Source: Dehalococcoidia bacterium (lineage in GTDB: Bacteria > Chloroflexota > Dehalococcoidia > Lucifugimonadales > UBA3495). From it: DNA of 64,000 bases. Made by a program: the position numbers and the translations under genes. The stretch covers positions 4,719-68,718 of the forward strand of contig JAGWBI010000003.1 of NCBI GenBank assembly GCA_021295965.1, written 5' to 3'. The notes under the pieces were generated by a model, which searched no databases, was not told the DNA's origin, and saw only the letters and a list, made by a program, of their open reading frames with translations. Within the stretch, counting starts at the first letter, position 1. Every line of letters starts with the position of its first letter. Positions 15,761 to 24,272 of the stretch are shown here, in pieces.

Positions 15761-16369
15761 TCAGGCGGTGAGTTTCTTCAGGGCAAGCAATGCTTTACGG
15801 GCCGCGTCGGCGCGGTGGCTGATGCGGTTCTTGTCTTCCAGCGGCAGTTGTGCAATCGTCTTGCCGTAGGAGGGCAGATAGAAAACCGGATCATAACCGA
15901 ACCCGTGCTCGCCATTTGGTTCGTATTGTACCATCCCTGCGATCGAGCCAACGAAAGTGGACAGCACCTGGCCGCCGGGCCCCGCGATGGCGGTGAAACA
16001 ACGGAACCGGGCAAGGCGTCGCTCCCAGGGGACTCCTTCAAGGTTATTCAAAAGCAGTTCCACCCGGTCTCCATCCGACGCGTATGCGTCTCCGCCGTAG
16101 CGGGCTGAGTACACCCCCGGAGCGCCGCCCAGCGCGTGAACCTCAAGCCCCGAATCGTCGGACACTGTCAGGCAACCGGACAGGCGGGCATACTCGCTGG
16201 CCTTGAGATGCGCGTTGGCCAGGAACGTGTCGCCGGTCTCCTCCACCTCTGCCGCCACACCGGCGTCGTCCAGCGAAATCAGGGACCCGGGCCAGCCGGC
16301 CAGCAGTTCCCGGTATTCACGCATCTTGCCGGGGTTTCGCGTCGCCACCAGGAGTACCGGAGTGGACAT
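15761..16369 (-). CDS. rdgB: XTP/dITP diphosphatase (RdgB/HAM1)
   Basis: A 202-residue nucleotide-sanitising pyrophosphatase that removes deaminated purine nucleotides. Family marks are VATRNPGKMREYRELL at the N-terminus, SDDSGLEVHALGGAPGVYSA near 72, GFGYDPVFYLP near 157 and the closing NRISHRADA. I start at ATG 16369, giving the standard N-terminus; an upstream in-frame ATG would extend into the CoA transferase gene. The start lies two bases after that gene's stop, suggesting an operon. Confidence 0.95.
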   Translation of the reverse strand: MSTPVLLVATRNPGKMREYRELLAGWPGSLISLDDAGVAAEVEETGDTFLANAHLKASEYARLSGCLTVSDDSGLEVHALGGAPGVYSARYGGDAYASDGDRVELLLNNLEGVPWERRLARFRCFTAIAGPGGQVLSTFVGSIAGMVQYEPNGEHGFGYDPVFYLPSYGKTIAQLPLEDKNRISHRADAARKALLALKKLTA

Positions 16370-16371
16370 AA

Positions 16372-17604
16372 CTAAATCACGCCCTGCGCTGCGAGGGTTT
16401 CCAGGTCGCTGTCGTTCAGGCCGAGCCAACCGCCGTAGATTGCGGCGTTGTGCTGGCCCACCGTGGGGCCCATGTGCCGCAGCTCGCCCGGCGTGTCGCT
16501 GAATTTTGGCACCAGCCCCAGCATCCTGGTGTGTCCCAACTCGGGGTCGTCCATCTCGACGATGTCTTCGCGAGATTGGTAGTGCGCGTCGGAGACAATA
16601 TCGGCGCTGTTATAAACCGGCCCTACCACGCCGCCGGCGGGTATGAGCTCGTCCAGCACCGCGTCGGCGTTGCGGCCGCCGAGCCACTCTTGCAAGATTT
16701 CGTTCAGAGCGTCTTTGTGCTGCAGACGGGCGGCGTTGTTGGTGAAACGCGGATCATCCAGCAAGTCTCCGAGGCCCATGGCCTGCGCCAGTCCTTCCCA
16801 GGTGTTCTGCGACGTGGCGGAGAGTCCCAACCAACGCTCATCCCCGGTGCGAAACAGGCTGCGCGGCGCGGCGTCGGGGAAATCGTTGCCCACCCGTTCC
16901 CTGATTTCTCCCAAGCGGTCGTAGATCGTGAGGTGGGGAATGCAGAGCCGAAACAGCGGCTCGAAGAGGCTGAGGTCAACCACCTGCCCTGCTCCGGGAT
17001 GACCGTCTCGCCGGTCAGCGTCTCGCCGGTAAATCGCCATCATCCCGGCCATTGCCCCGAACACCCCGGCGATCTCGTCGGCCAGCGGCACCGGGGGCAG
17101 ATTGGGCGGCGTGTCGGGGAACCCCGTCATGCCGATGTACCCGCTCATGCACTCAGCGATGGTGCCGAAGCCGGGCCGGTCTTTGTAAGGCCCGGTCTGC
17201 CCGAACCCTGAAAAACGCAGAATCACCAAGCCAGGGTTAACCTCCGCGCTATGCAGGTCTGTAGGCCCCAATCCCCAGCGTTCCAGCGTGCCGGGCCGGA
17301 AACCCTCAATCAGCACATCCGCCTGCCTCGCCAGATCCTTGAGCAATCGCTGTCCTCCGGCGTCGGCCATGTTCAGCGTGATGGACTGCTTGTTGCGGGA
17401 ATGGACCTTCCACCACAGTGAAACGCCGTTGTAGAACGGCCCCCAGTTGCGCAGCGGATCACCGGCGCCGGGCCGCTCCACCTTGACAACTTCGGCTCCG
17501 AAATCGGCCATCAATGACGACGCAGTGCCGCCGGCCACGATGATAGAAAGATCCAGTACGCGCAAGCCGGTCAGCGGGCCGGAGGAGTTGTTAGTAGAGT
17601 TCAC
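16372..17604 (-). CDS. CaiB/BaiF-family CoA transferase (family III)
   Basis: A 410-residue family III CoA transferase, moving CoA between carboxylic acids through an aspartyl-CoA intermediate. The N-terminus LTGLRVLDLSIIVAGGTASSLMADFGAEVVKVE and the following RNWGPF and RNKQSITLNM are characteristic, as are the DVLIEGFRPGTLERWGLG and GYIGMTGFPD segments. The candidate catalytic Asp cannot be fixed by eye. The acyl substrate is unknown. It is followed closely by rdgB and preceded by a hydrolase gene. Confidence 0.92.
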   Translation of the reverse strand: MNSTNNSSGPLTGLRVLDLSIIVAGGTASSLMADFGAEVVKVERPGAGDPLRNWGPFYNGVSLWWKVHSRNKQSITLNMADAGGQRLLKDLARQADVLIEGFRPGTLERWGLGPTDLHSAEVNPGLVILRFSGFGQTGPYKDRPGFGTIAECMSGYIGMTGFPDTPPNLPPVPLADEIAGVFGAMAGMMAIYRRDADRRDGHPGAGQVVDLSLFEPLFRLCIPHLTIYDRLGEIRERVGNDFPDAAPRSLFRTGDERWLGLSATSQNTWEGLAQAMGLGDLLDDPRFTNNAARLQHKDALNEILQEWLGGRNADAVLDELIPAGGVVGPVYNSADIVSDAHYQSREDIVEMDDPELGHTRMLGLVPKFSDTPGELRHMGPTVGQHNAAIYGGWLGLNDSDLETLAAQGVI

Positions 17605-17652
17605 AATATCAGTCCACCCATCGGTGTTTTTTGCAACGGCACAGGCGCGATA

Positions 17653-18540
17653 TTACGTCTCCGCTCCACCGGCGTCAAACCAGGACAGCGCGGCCTCAAG
17701 CACCGCCTCCGGGTATTCCATGGGCAGGAAGTGGCTGCCTTTCCCCATCGCTTTCACCCGCGAACCGGCCACCAACTCCTGAAATTGCCTGACGCCGGCA
17801 TCGTCCGGCCTTTGGCATCCGGGATAATCGGCCAGCAGCAGCAACCATTGGCCCGTCAATCCGCGCAGATAGTTTTCAACCGGAAGATCGTCGCGCATTC
17901 CGTAAAACGTCGCTTCCGTTTCCGGGTGGCATTTCAATTCCGCGCGACCATCAGGCAGCATGTTGGTGCCGCCGGTGATGAATTCTTGGAATGGCTCGTC
18001 CGCCCAATCTTTGAAGGCGGCTCGGGTTCGATAGGCTTCGAACATCGCTTCGCGGGATTCCCAGACCGGGCGCTTCATGCGGGTGCGCTCGGCGCGCCGA
18101 TTGAGGTCCTGGGAATCCGTGGTGGGCGCGTCGTTGCTGACCCGGGTTTCCACCAAAACCACTGGGCCAAATACATCCGGCAAAATATTGGCGGCGATGA
18201 TGGTCGCCAACCCGCCCGAGGAATGGCCCACCACTCGCGGCCGGTCCAACTCCATAGTCTCGATGATGGCCGCCAGATCCTCACCGGCATACTCAAAGCG
18301 GTATCCCTTGTCCGATTTTTCGGTGTCTCCGTGACCACGTTGGTCGAAAGCCAACACTCGGTAACGCTGGGCCAGGCGCCGCGCCACGGGTTTCCAGGGC
18401 CAGGCACACAGGCCGGTGGCGTGAAGCATCAGCAGCGGCGGGTTGCGCGGATCGCCCCACTCCAGGCAGTGGTGGCGGATGCCGTTGGCGTGAAAAAATC
18501 GGCTGGACCAATCGTCCGGACAGTCGTTGGTGGAGGGCAT
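17653..18540 (-). CDS. Alpha/beta-fold hydrolase
   Basis: A 295-residue hydrolase. The oxyanion-side LLMLHATGLCAWPWKP, the AFDQRGHGDTEKSDKG loop, the nucleophile elbow GHSSGG near residue 107 and the late KGSHFLPMEYPEAV with the catalytic His are all present. It probably hydrolyses an ester or similar bond in a small metabolite; the substrate is not predictable. It lies upstream of the CoA transferase with a 48-base gap and diverges from the nuo promoter. Confidence 0.88.
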   Translation of the reverse strand: MPSTNDCPDDWSSRFFHANGIRHHCLEWGDPRNPPLLMLHATGLCAWPWKPVARRLAQRYRVLAFDQRGHGDTEKSDKGYRFEYAGEDLAAIIETMELDRPRVVGHSSGGLATIIAANILPDVFGPVVLVETRVSNDAPTTDSQDLNRRAERTRMKRPVWESREAMFEAYRTRAAFKDWADEPFQEFITGGTNMLPDGRAELKCHPETEATFYGMRDDLPVENYLRGLTGQWLLLLADYPGCQRPDDAGVRQFQELVAGSRVKAMGKGSHFLPMEYPEAVLEAALSWFDAGGAET

Positions 18541-18577
18541 AATGGGGCCTTCGTTTGTGTTTGCGGAATGGACAATA

Positions 18578-18586
18578 TGCTATAAT
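18578..18586 (+). promoter_or_regulatory. Extended -10 promoter of the nuo operon
   Basis: TGCTATAAT at 18578-18586 lies 55 bases before nuoA, in the divergent gap with the hydrolase gene. The nonamer is identical to that before the acetyltransferase gene at 5760. The best -35 candidate is poor, as expected for an extended -10 promoter. Confidence 0.65.
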
Positions 18587-18641
18587 GCCGCCGCCAATTT
18601 AGCCAGACGTTCTTCCCATTTCCGGTGGGTCTGCTGCTATC

Positions 18642-19028
18642 ATGCTTGACGACTATTTCGGCCAGTACGGCCTAATCGCTATCTTCCTGGCGCTGTCCAT
18701 CGTGGTGCCATGCAGCATGTTGCTGGCATCCTTCGGATTGTCGAAGTTCGGTATCCGTCCGGCGCGGCCCGACCCGGTGAAGCACGACACCTACGAGTGC
18801 GGCGTGCAGACTATCGGCGGCACCTGGAACCGCTTCCAGTTCCGCTACTACATGTTCGCCATCCTGTTCGTCATATTCGACGTGGAGGTGGTGTTTCTGT
18901 ACCCGTGGGCAACCAAGTTCCTTACCCTGGAACTGTTCGCACTGATTGAAATGGCGGTGTTCGTCGGAATTCTGCTTCTGGCCTGGGGATACGCCTGGCG
19001 GAAGCGGGACCTGGAATGGCAAGGATAG
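18642..19028 (+). CDS. nuoA: NADH-quinone oxidoreductase subunit A
   Basis: A 128-residue complex I membrane subunit with three transmembrane helices. The loop after helix 1 carries [16 protein letters not shown] and [26 protein letters not shown], the hallmark of NuoA. It begins the nuoABCDHIJKLMN cluster and slightly precedes nuoB. Length is normal. Confidence 0.96.
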   Translation: MLDDYFGQYGLIAIFLALSIVVPCSMLLASFGLSKFGIRPARPDPVKHDTYECGVQTIGGTWNRFQFRYYMFAILFVIFDVEVVFLYPWATKFLTLELFALIEMAVFVGILLLAWGYAWRKRDLEWQG

Positions 19029-19033
19029 GCGCA

Positions 19034-19666
19034 ATGGTTGAATCGACCCACTTCACCCTGCCAACCGTTGGCGGGCCCCTGCACAATCGCACCTGGGACA
19101 TTGACCGGTCCGAAGGTCAAACGGTCAACGACCTCATCGCGGCGTCCCAGTCCCCCATTGAGGTTCCGGCCATCGAAGTGCCCGACGACCTGAAGCGGAA
19201 CCTGATGGTCACGTCCGTGGACGCGCTGGTTAACTGGAGCCGCAAGTCGGCGCTGTGGCCGGTGTCATTCGGTCTGGCCTGCTGCGCATTTGAAATGATG
19301 GCTACTGCCATGGGCCGGTTTGATATATCCCGCTTCGGGATGGAGGTGTTCCGAGCCTCGCCCCGCCAGGCTGACCTGATGATCGTCGCCGGCACCGTAA
19401 CCTGGAAAATGGCGCCGCCCATCAAGCGCATCTACGAGCAGATGGCCGAACCGCGCTGGGTGATTTCCATGGGCGTTTGCGCCACCAGCGGCGGCCCGTA
19501 CTTCGGTTCCTACAGCGTGGTTCCTGGAGTGGACCACATTATCCCAGTCGATGTTTACGTGCCGGGTTGCCCGCCCCGGCCCGACGCCCTGCTCTATGGC
19601 ATCATGGAGCTCCACGAGAAAATCAAGCGGTACCGCAACCTGGGCACGGAGAGCTTCAAGCCGTGA
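19034..19666 (+). CDS. nuoB: NADH-quinone oxidoreductase subunit B
   Basis: A 210-residue subunit that binds cluster N2, the last iron-sulfur centre before quinone. The four ligands are visible: adjacent cysteines in [12 protein letters not shown], one in [13 protein letters not shown] and one in [14 protein letters not shown]. The N-terminus is about 60 residues before the conserved core, longer than in many NuoB. ATG 19034 has AAGGA upstream; an ATG at 19016 overlapping nuoA is an alternative. Confidence 0.96.
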   Translation: MVESTHFTLPTVGGPLHNRTWDIDRSEGQTVNDLIAASQSPIEVPAIEVPDDLKRNLMVTSVDALVNWSRKSALWPVSFGLACCAFEMMATAMGRFDISRFGMEVFRASPRQADLMIVAGTVTWKMAPPIKRIYEQMAEPRWVISMGVCATSGGPYFGSYSVVPGVDHIIPVDVYVPGCPPRPDALLYGIMELHEKIKRYRNLGTESFKP

Positions 19667-20106
19667 CGCTCGCAGCCTTGTCCGGCGAAACGTTGGCGCA
19701 GTGCATACAACAATCTGCGCCCGGTGCAGTGGTACGTTGGGATGACGTGGCGGTCTGGGTGGAACCTTCCGCGTTGGCGTCAGTAGGCGCTGCGTTACGA
19801 GACGACCCCGATCTGGACTTCCGGTTTCTCAACGCCGTCAGCGCCATCGACTTCGTTGAGCATTTCGAACTCGTCTATCATCTGACCTCTTTTGCGAAAC
19901 TGCACACCGGCGTTGTCCGCAGTCGGATCTATGGCCGGGAGGAACCCGTCGCCGCTTCCGTGGTGGGCGTCTGGAAAGGCGCTGACTTCCAGGAGCGGGA
20001 GATCTGGGATTTGATGGGAGTGCGCTTCAGCGGCCACCCCAATATGAAACGCATCATGCTGTGGGAGGGTTTCGACGGCCATCCCTTACGCAAGGACTTC
20101 CTGTAA
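19663..20106 (+). CDS. nuoC: NADH-quinone oxidoreductase subunit C
   Basis: A 147-residue peripheral-arm subunit. It starts with a GTG whose last bases overlap the nuoB stop (GTGA at 19663-19666). The signature [20 protein letters not shown] followed by [20 protein letters not shown] and [14 protein letters not shown] is typical of the 30-kDa subunit. It is separate from NuoD, unlike the NuoCD fusion of E. coli. Confidence 0.94.
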   Translation: MTLAALSGETLAQCIQQSAPGAVVRWDDVAVWVEPSALASVGAALRDDPDLDFRFLNAVSAIDFVEHFELVYHLTSFAKLHTGVVRSRIYGREEPVAASVVGVWKGADFQEREIWDLMGVRFSGHPNMKRIMLWEGFDGHPLRKDFL

Positions 20107-20144
20107 GCCCGGCGCTCAGGCGGGATTCTCCGAGCATTCAAGCC

Positions 20145-21251
20145 ATGACCATCCGCACCGAACCGATGACGGTTAACGTGGGGCCCCAGCACCCCAGCAC
20201 CCACGGCGTGTTTCGGGTGCGTATCACCTTCGACGGAGAGAACATCGTGGAAGTGGAGCCGGTGCTGGGTTACCTGCACCGGGGCACCGAAAAACTGGCC
20301 GAGGAGCGCAACTACGTCCAGGTGGTGACCCTCACCGACCGCCTGGATTACACCTCCTCCATGATTAACAACCAGGCCTACTGCCTCGCCGTCGAGCAAC
20401 TCCTGGGCATTGAACCCCCGCGGCGGGGGAAATACTTGCGTACCCTGACCGCCGAGCTCCAGCGCATCGCCAGCCACCTGATCGCGGTGGGATTCTTCGT
20501 TCAGGAATTGGGAGCTTTCGGCACTCCGCTGATGTACACCTTCCGCAGCCGTGAGCGTATCCTCGACCTGTTCGAAATGCTGTGCGGCGCCCGCGTCACG
20601 GTGAGCTACATGCGCCCCGGCGGAGTTTTCGCCGATGTCCCCCCGGACTTCTGGCCCGCCCTGCAGCAGTTCCTTGAGGATTTCGAGCCGGAGCTGGAGG
20701 AGCTGGAAAATCTGCTGCTCAACAACGAAATCCTCATGGCCCGCACTCGGGGGGTGAGTCCCCTCCCGGCAGACGTTGCTATCAACTGCTCCGTCAGCGG
20801 CCCGGTGCTGCGGGCCAGCGGGATCAACTGGGATTGGCGCAAGATGGCGCCATACGACGCCTACGACGAGGTTGAGTTCGACGTCCCCATCGGGCGCAAC
20901 GGCGACAACTACGACCGCTTCTGGGTGCGGATGCAGGAAGTCCACCAGAGTCTGCGGATCGTCCGCCAATGCGTAGCCCAGATCGAACCCGGGCCGGTGC
21001 GTCTCGAGTTGCCCATGGTCCTCCGCGCCGAACCCGGCGCCGAGGCTTACGGCCGGGTCGAAGCCTCTAAGGGCGAACTCGGTTTCTTCCTCGTAAGCGA
21101 TGGAGGAGTATCGCCATACCGGTGTAAAATCCGCTCGCCTTCCCTGATCAATTTAACCATTACGGAACATCTCCTGCTCGGTTGGAAATTGGCCGACATG
21201 ATCGTTTCGCTGGGCAGCGTTGACATCAACATGGGTGAGGTTGACCGGTAA
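20145..21251 (+). CDS. nuoD: NADH-quinone oxidoreductase subunit D
   Basis: A 368-residue 49-kDa-type subunit forming the quinone site with NuoB. Conserved parts are NVGPQHPSTHGVFRV at the N-terminus with the quinone-site His, GYLHRGTEKLAEERNYVQ, and a late SKGELGFFLVSDG. I start at ATG 20145, giving the usual N-terminus. A stop/start overlap TAATG links it to nuoH. Confidence 0.96.
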   Translation: MTIRTEPMTVNVGPQHPSTHGVFRVRITFDGENIVEVEPVLGYLHRGTEKLAEERNYVQVVTLTDRLDYTSSMINNQAYCLAVEQLLGIEPPRRGKYLRTLTAELQRIASHLIAVGFFVQELGAFGTPLMYTFRSRERILDLFEMLCGARVTVSYMRPGGVFADVPPDFWPALQQFLEDFEPELEELENLLLNNEILMARTRGVSPLPADVAINCSVSGPVLRASGINWDWRKMAPYDAYDEVEFDVPIGRNGDNYDRFWVRMQEVHQSLRIVRQCVAQIEPGPVRLELPMVLRAEPGAEAYGRVEASKGELGFFLVSDGGVSPYRCKIRSPSLINLTITEHLLLGWKLADMIVSLGSVDINMGEVDR

Positions 21252-22498
21252 TGCGTTGCGTCACCAACCCTGACTGGATGCTGAACCCGGATGGCGCGCT
21301 GGGCGGCAACCCGCTGTTCAACCTCCTTTACAGCGCGCTGGCCCACATCCTGCCGTGCTGGGTGAGCTTCCTCGTCGCTGGCCTCGTCATCATGCTCATA
21401 CTGATCAACGCGGTGCTGCTGGGCGCAGCGATAGTCAGCTGGGGCGAACGGCGACTGCTGGGACGGTTCCAGAACCGCATCGGCCCCAACCGCTGGGGAC
21501 CCTTCGGAGCATTGCAGCCCATCGCCGACTTGGCCAAGCTGATTACCAAGGAAGACATCATCCCCTACGGCGCCGACCGGCTGGCCTTCACTGCCGTCCC
21601 GGTCATCATGGTGGCCGCGGCCCTATTGGCAACCGCGGTGCTGCCGTTCGCCAAGGACGTGGCCCTGGTAGATCTGAACGTCGGCGTTCTCTTCGTCCTC
21701 GCCGTCAGTTCGCTGACCTCAATCGCCGTCTTCACCGCAGGGTGGGCATCCAACAACCGCTACGCTTTGTTCGGGGCCGGGCGCGCGGTGGCCGTTTTGC
21801 TCAGCTACGAGATCCCTGTGGTTTTGTCGTTGCTGGGTGTGGTGTTGGTGGCCGGCTCCATGTCTCTGGGCGACATCGTGACAGCGCAGGCGGTACCCTT
21901 CTTCCTGGTTCAGCCGCTGGCCTTCTTCGTCTTCGTCGCGGGAATGTCCGCCGAATTGAACCGTACCCCCTTCGACGTGGCGGAAGCCGAGTCGGAAATC
22001 ATTGCCGGCTACCACACCGAATACAGCGGCATCAAGTTCGCGCTGATTCAGGCGGCCGAGTTCGGTGGCGTGTTGGTGGTATCCGGCCTGATCGCCACGC
22101 TCTTCCTCGCCGGTTGGGCCGGACCGGTGGCGGACTGGTTGGGATGGTTGTGGTTCCTCATCAAGACCTTTATCGGCATCTTCCTCTTTGTGTGGATCCG
22201 GTCCACCTACCCGCGCCTGCGACTGGATCAGATCATGGCGGTCTGTTGGAAGTTCCTCATGCCGCTGAGCATGATCAACCTGGCGGCGGTGGTGTTGGAG
22301 GTATTTTTCCTGAGAGACGCCAACGGGGTCCTGACCACCGCCGATCTATGGATAATGGCCGGCATCAACATCGTGCTGGCCGCCGTCTCCATCGCGTTTT
22401 TCGGACGATTGATACGAGAGAAAGTCCGCACCGGCCTGCCGGTCACCCCAGCATCCCAGCCGTTGGTGCGCGGCGTGCCTACCATAGAAGTGAACTGA
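21251..22498 (+). CDS. nuoH: NADH-quinone oxidoreductase subunit H
   Basis: A 415-residue membrane subunit joining the quinone cavity to the proton channels. About eight or nine hydrophobic helices are visible. Family motifs are SWGERRLLGRFQNRIGPNRW, DLAKLITKEDIIP and ELNRTPFDVAEAESEIIAGY with the conserved acidic loop. It is longer than the usual 320-350 residues because of a hydrophobic C-terminal extension after about residue 350. Its ATG overlaps the nuoD stop. Confidence 0.95.
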   Translation: MRCVTNPDWMLNPDGALGGNPLFNLLYSALAHILPCWVSFLVAGLVIMLILINAVLLGAAIVSWGERRLLGRFQNRIGPNRWGPFGALQPIADLAKLITKEDIIPYGADRLAFTAVPVIMVAAALLATAVLPFAKDVALVDLNVGVLFVLAVSSLTSIAVFTAGWASNNRYALFGAGRAVAVLLSYEIPVVLSLLGVVLVAGSMSLGDIVTAQAVPFFLVQPLAFFVFVAGMSAELNRTPFDVAEAESEIIAGYHTEYSGIKFALIQAAEFGGVLVVSGLIATLFLAGWAGPVADWLGWLWFLIKTFIGIFLFVWIRSTYPRLRLDQIMAVCWKFLMPLSMINLAAVVLEVFFLRDANGVLTTADLWIMAGINIVLAAVSIAFFGRLIREKVRTGLPVTPASQPLVRGVPTIEVN

Positions 22499-22517
22499 CG
22501 CCCAGGGGAGGATCGAC

Positions 22518-23096
22518 GTGTACGGACTGGAAATGGCAAAAGGCTTGCTGGTTACGCTGTCCAACCTGGTGCGTAAGCCCTTCACCACCTCATACCCGGA
22601 AGAACGCATCCGCCAGCATCCCAGGTTCCGCGGTGAAGAATTCACGTGGTATGAGGAACGTTGCACCGGCTGCGCTTCCTGCGCCAAGTACTGCCCATTG
22701 GGGATCATCAAAATCGTCACCAGTCCCAGCGAAACGGCGCCGCTCCAGGGAGACAAGTACCGGCTGGAAGTCTTTGACATCGAACTCCAGCGTTGCATGT
22801 TCTGCGGCCTGTGCGTGGAAGCCTGCCCTTACGACGCCCTGTTCATGGGCAGTGGCTTCGAGGAAGGCCAATACCGGCGGACCGACCTGGTAATTACCAT
22901 CGACCGCCTCCGGCAGGCCGAGAAAAACCCCAGCACCTGGTTCCGCCCGCAGCTTGAGGGCATGGATTACCGTCCCGGCGCCAGTCGTCCTTTGGGATGG
23001 CGTGAAGTAGGCCGCGAAAATTGGCGGTGGCACCAGCACGAAAAGGCCGGAATGCGCCTGGAAGGCAACGGTCAGAATGGCGAGGGCGAAGCCTAG
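22518..23096 (+). CDS. nuoI: NADH-quinone oxidoreductase subunit I
   Basis: A 192-residue subunit carrying two [4Fe-4S] clusters (N6a/N6b). The two motifs are CTGCASCAKYCP near residue 50 and CMFCGLCVEACP near residue 95. A GTG start at 22518 follows GGGGAGGATCG. The C-terminal 60 residues beyond the clusters are charged and variable. Spacing to nuoJ is zero: nuoJ's ATG follows its stop directly. Confidence 0.96.
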   Translation: MYGLEMAKGLLVTLSNLVRKPFTTSYPEERIRQHPRFRGEEFTWYEERCTGCASCAKYCPLGIIKIVTSPSETAPLQGDKYRLEVFDIELQRCMFCGLCVEACPYDALFMGSGFEEGQYRRTDLVITIDRLRQAEKNPSTWFRPQLEGMDYRPGASRPLGWREVGRENWRWHQHEKAGMRLEGNGQNGEGEA

Positions 23097-23681
23097 ATGT
23101 GGTTCGAGCAGCTGGTCTTCTGGATCCTTTCGGTGACCGCCATTGCCGGCGCCCTGGGAGTCGTGCTGGTTCGCGACCTGTTCCGCTCGGCCCTCCTGCT
23201 GGCGATGGTGTTCGTTGCCGTCGGCGGTCTGTTCGTGTTGATGAACGCCGAATTCCTGGCCGTAGTGCAAATCTTGATCTACGTCGGCGCAATCGCCGTG
23301 CTGTTCATTTTCGCGGTGATGTTGACCCGGGACGTGCAGCAGGGCAACGCGCCGAACCGCCTGCAGATCCCGGCGGCTCTGGTATCCGCGCTGCTGCTGG
23401 CGGCCATGATCGCCACCGCAGTCACCACCGACTGGACCACGTTGGCCGGAGCAGGACTGGAAAGCAAAGGCCAGATCGCGCAGACCCAGGCGGTTGGAAT
23501 TCCTGATGCAACGGAGTTGGCCGGCGCCGGTTTGACCGCCGCTGAGGTGGAGAACGTCAGCAGCGGCGGGTTGGCCGACCTCCTGATTGGCGATTTTGTC
23601 CTGCCTTTTGAGGCAGTGTCCCTGCTTTTGCTGGCTGCCGCCATCGGCGGGCTGGCCCTGGCGCGCGGGCGAGGGAGCTAG
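23097..23681 (+). CDS. nuoJ: NADH-quinone oxidoreductase subunit J
   Basis: A 194-residue membrane subunit with five predicted helices. The conserved region LRD-to-helix 3 reads FLAVVQILIYVGAIAVLFIF, the broken helix typical of NuoJ. A stretch of about 50 polar residues lies between helices 4 and 5. The start directly abuts the nuoI stop, implying translational coupling. Confidence 0.95.
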   Translation: MWFEQLVFWILSVTAIAGALGVVLVRDLFRSALLLAMVFVAVGGLFVLMNAEFLAVVQILIYVGAIAVLFIFAVMLTRDVQQGNAPNRLQIPAALVSALLLAAMIATAVTTDWTTLAGAGLESKGQIAQTQAVGIPDATELAGAGLTAAEVENVSSGGLADLLIGDFVLPFEAVSLLLLAAAIGGLALARGRGS

Positions 23682-23684
23682 ACG

Positions 23685-24014
23685 TTGTCGCTCGAATCGA
23701 TGCTCATCGTGGCGTCTGTCATCTTCTGCATCGGGCTCTACGGTGCGTTGGCGCGGCGCAATTTCATCGCCGTCCTGATGTCCATCGAGTTGATGTTCAA
23801 CGGCGTCAACCTGACCATGGTGGCCATGGGACGGTGGCTGGCGCCCTACGCCGTGCAGGAACAGCTTTCGGCCGTGCTTACCGGGCAGGTGTTCGCCGTC
23901 TTCATCATCACGGTAGCCGCCGCTGAGATCGCACTGGGCCTCGGCATCGTTTTTGCCATATTCCGCTCCAACGAAAGCGTTGATCTTACCGACGCTGCCA
24001 CGCTGCGACACTGA
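23685..24014 (+). CDS. nuoK: NADH-quinone oxidoreductase subunit K
   Basis: A 109-residue, three-helix antiporter-like subunit. The conserved sequence FCIGLYGALARRNFIAVLMS is followed by IELMFNGVNLTMVA with the functional Glu, and a second Glu sits in VAAAEIALGLGI. The TTG at 23685 gives the usual length; ATG 23700 is an alternative. Confidence 0.94.
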   Translation: MSLESMLIVASVIFCIGLYGALARRNFIAVLMSIELMFNGVNLTMVAMGRWLAPYAVQEQLSAVLTGQVFAVFIITVAAAEIALGLGIVFAIFRSNESVDLTDAATLRH

Positions 24015-24064
24015 TCCATCACAGTCCTTTAGAATTCATAGCACCATTCATCCGAACGAACGCC

Positions 24065-24259
24065 ATGTGGGTAGAATTCAAACGCGCTCCCAACCTGATG
24101 GCCGCCGAAATCTGGAAGGAGATCCTGGAGGCCGAGGGCCTGCCCAGTCGCATCCTCCCGGAGGGCGACATACGCGATTGGAGCGAGCGCGTTCCGTTCC
24201 GGATCTACGTCCCCAAGGGCCGGGAACACGTGGCGGAAGAGATAGTACGGAAGCTATGA
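24065..24259 (+). CDS. Small DUF2007-like protein inside the nuo operon
   Basis: A 64-residue soluble protein between nuoK and nuoL. The pattern KRAPNLMAAEIWKEILEAEG then LPSRIL and FRIYVPKGREHVAEEIV resembles DUF2007 (putative signal-transducing) proteins, which have a ferredoxin-like fold. It is not a known complex I subunit. The 13-base gap to nuoL and 50-base gap from nuoK indicate co-transcription. Function unknown; an assembly or regulatory role is a guess from position only. Confidence 0.7.
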   Translation: MWVEFKRAPNLMAAEIWKEILEAEGLPSRILPEGDIRDWSERVPFRIYVPKGREHVAEEIVRKL

Positions 24260-24272
24260 GGATGGCCACGGC

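Noticed and set aside
22590-24011. 473-codon minus-strand open frame across nuoI-nuoK
   Set aside because: It is His/Gln/Gly-rich with no domain and lies opposite three well-supported nuo genes.
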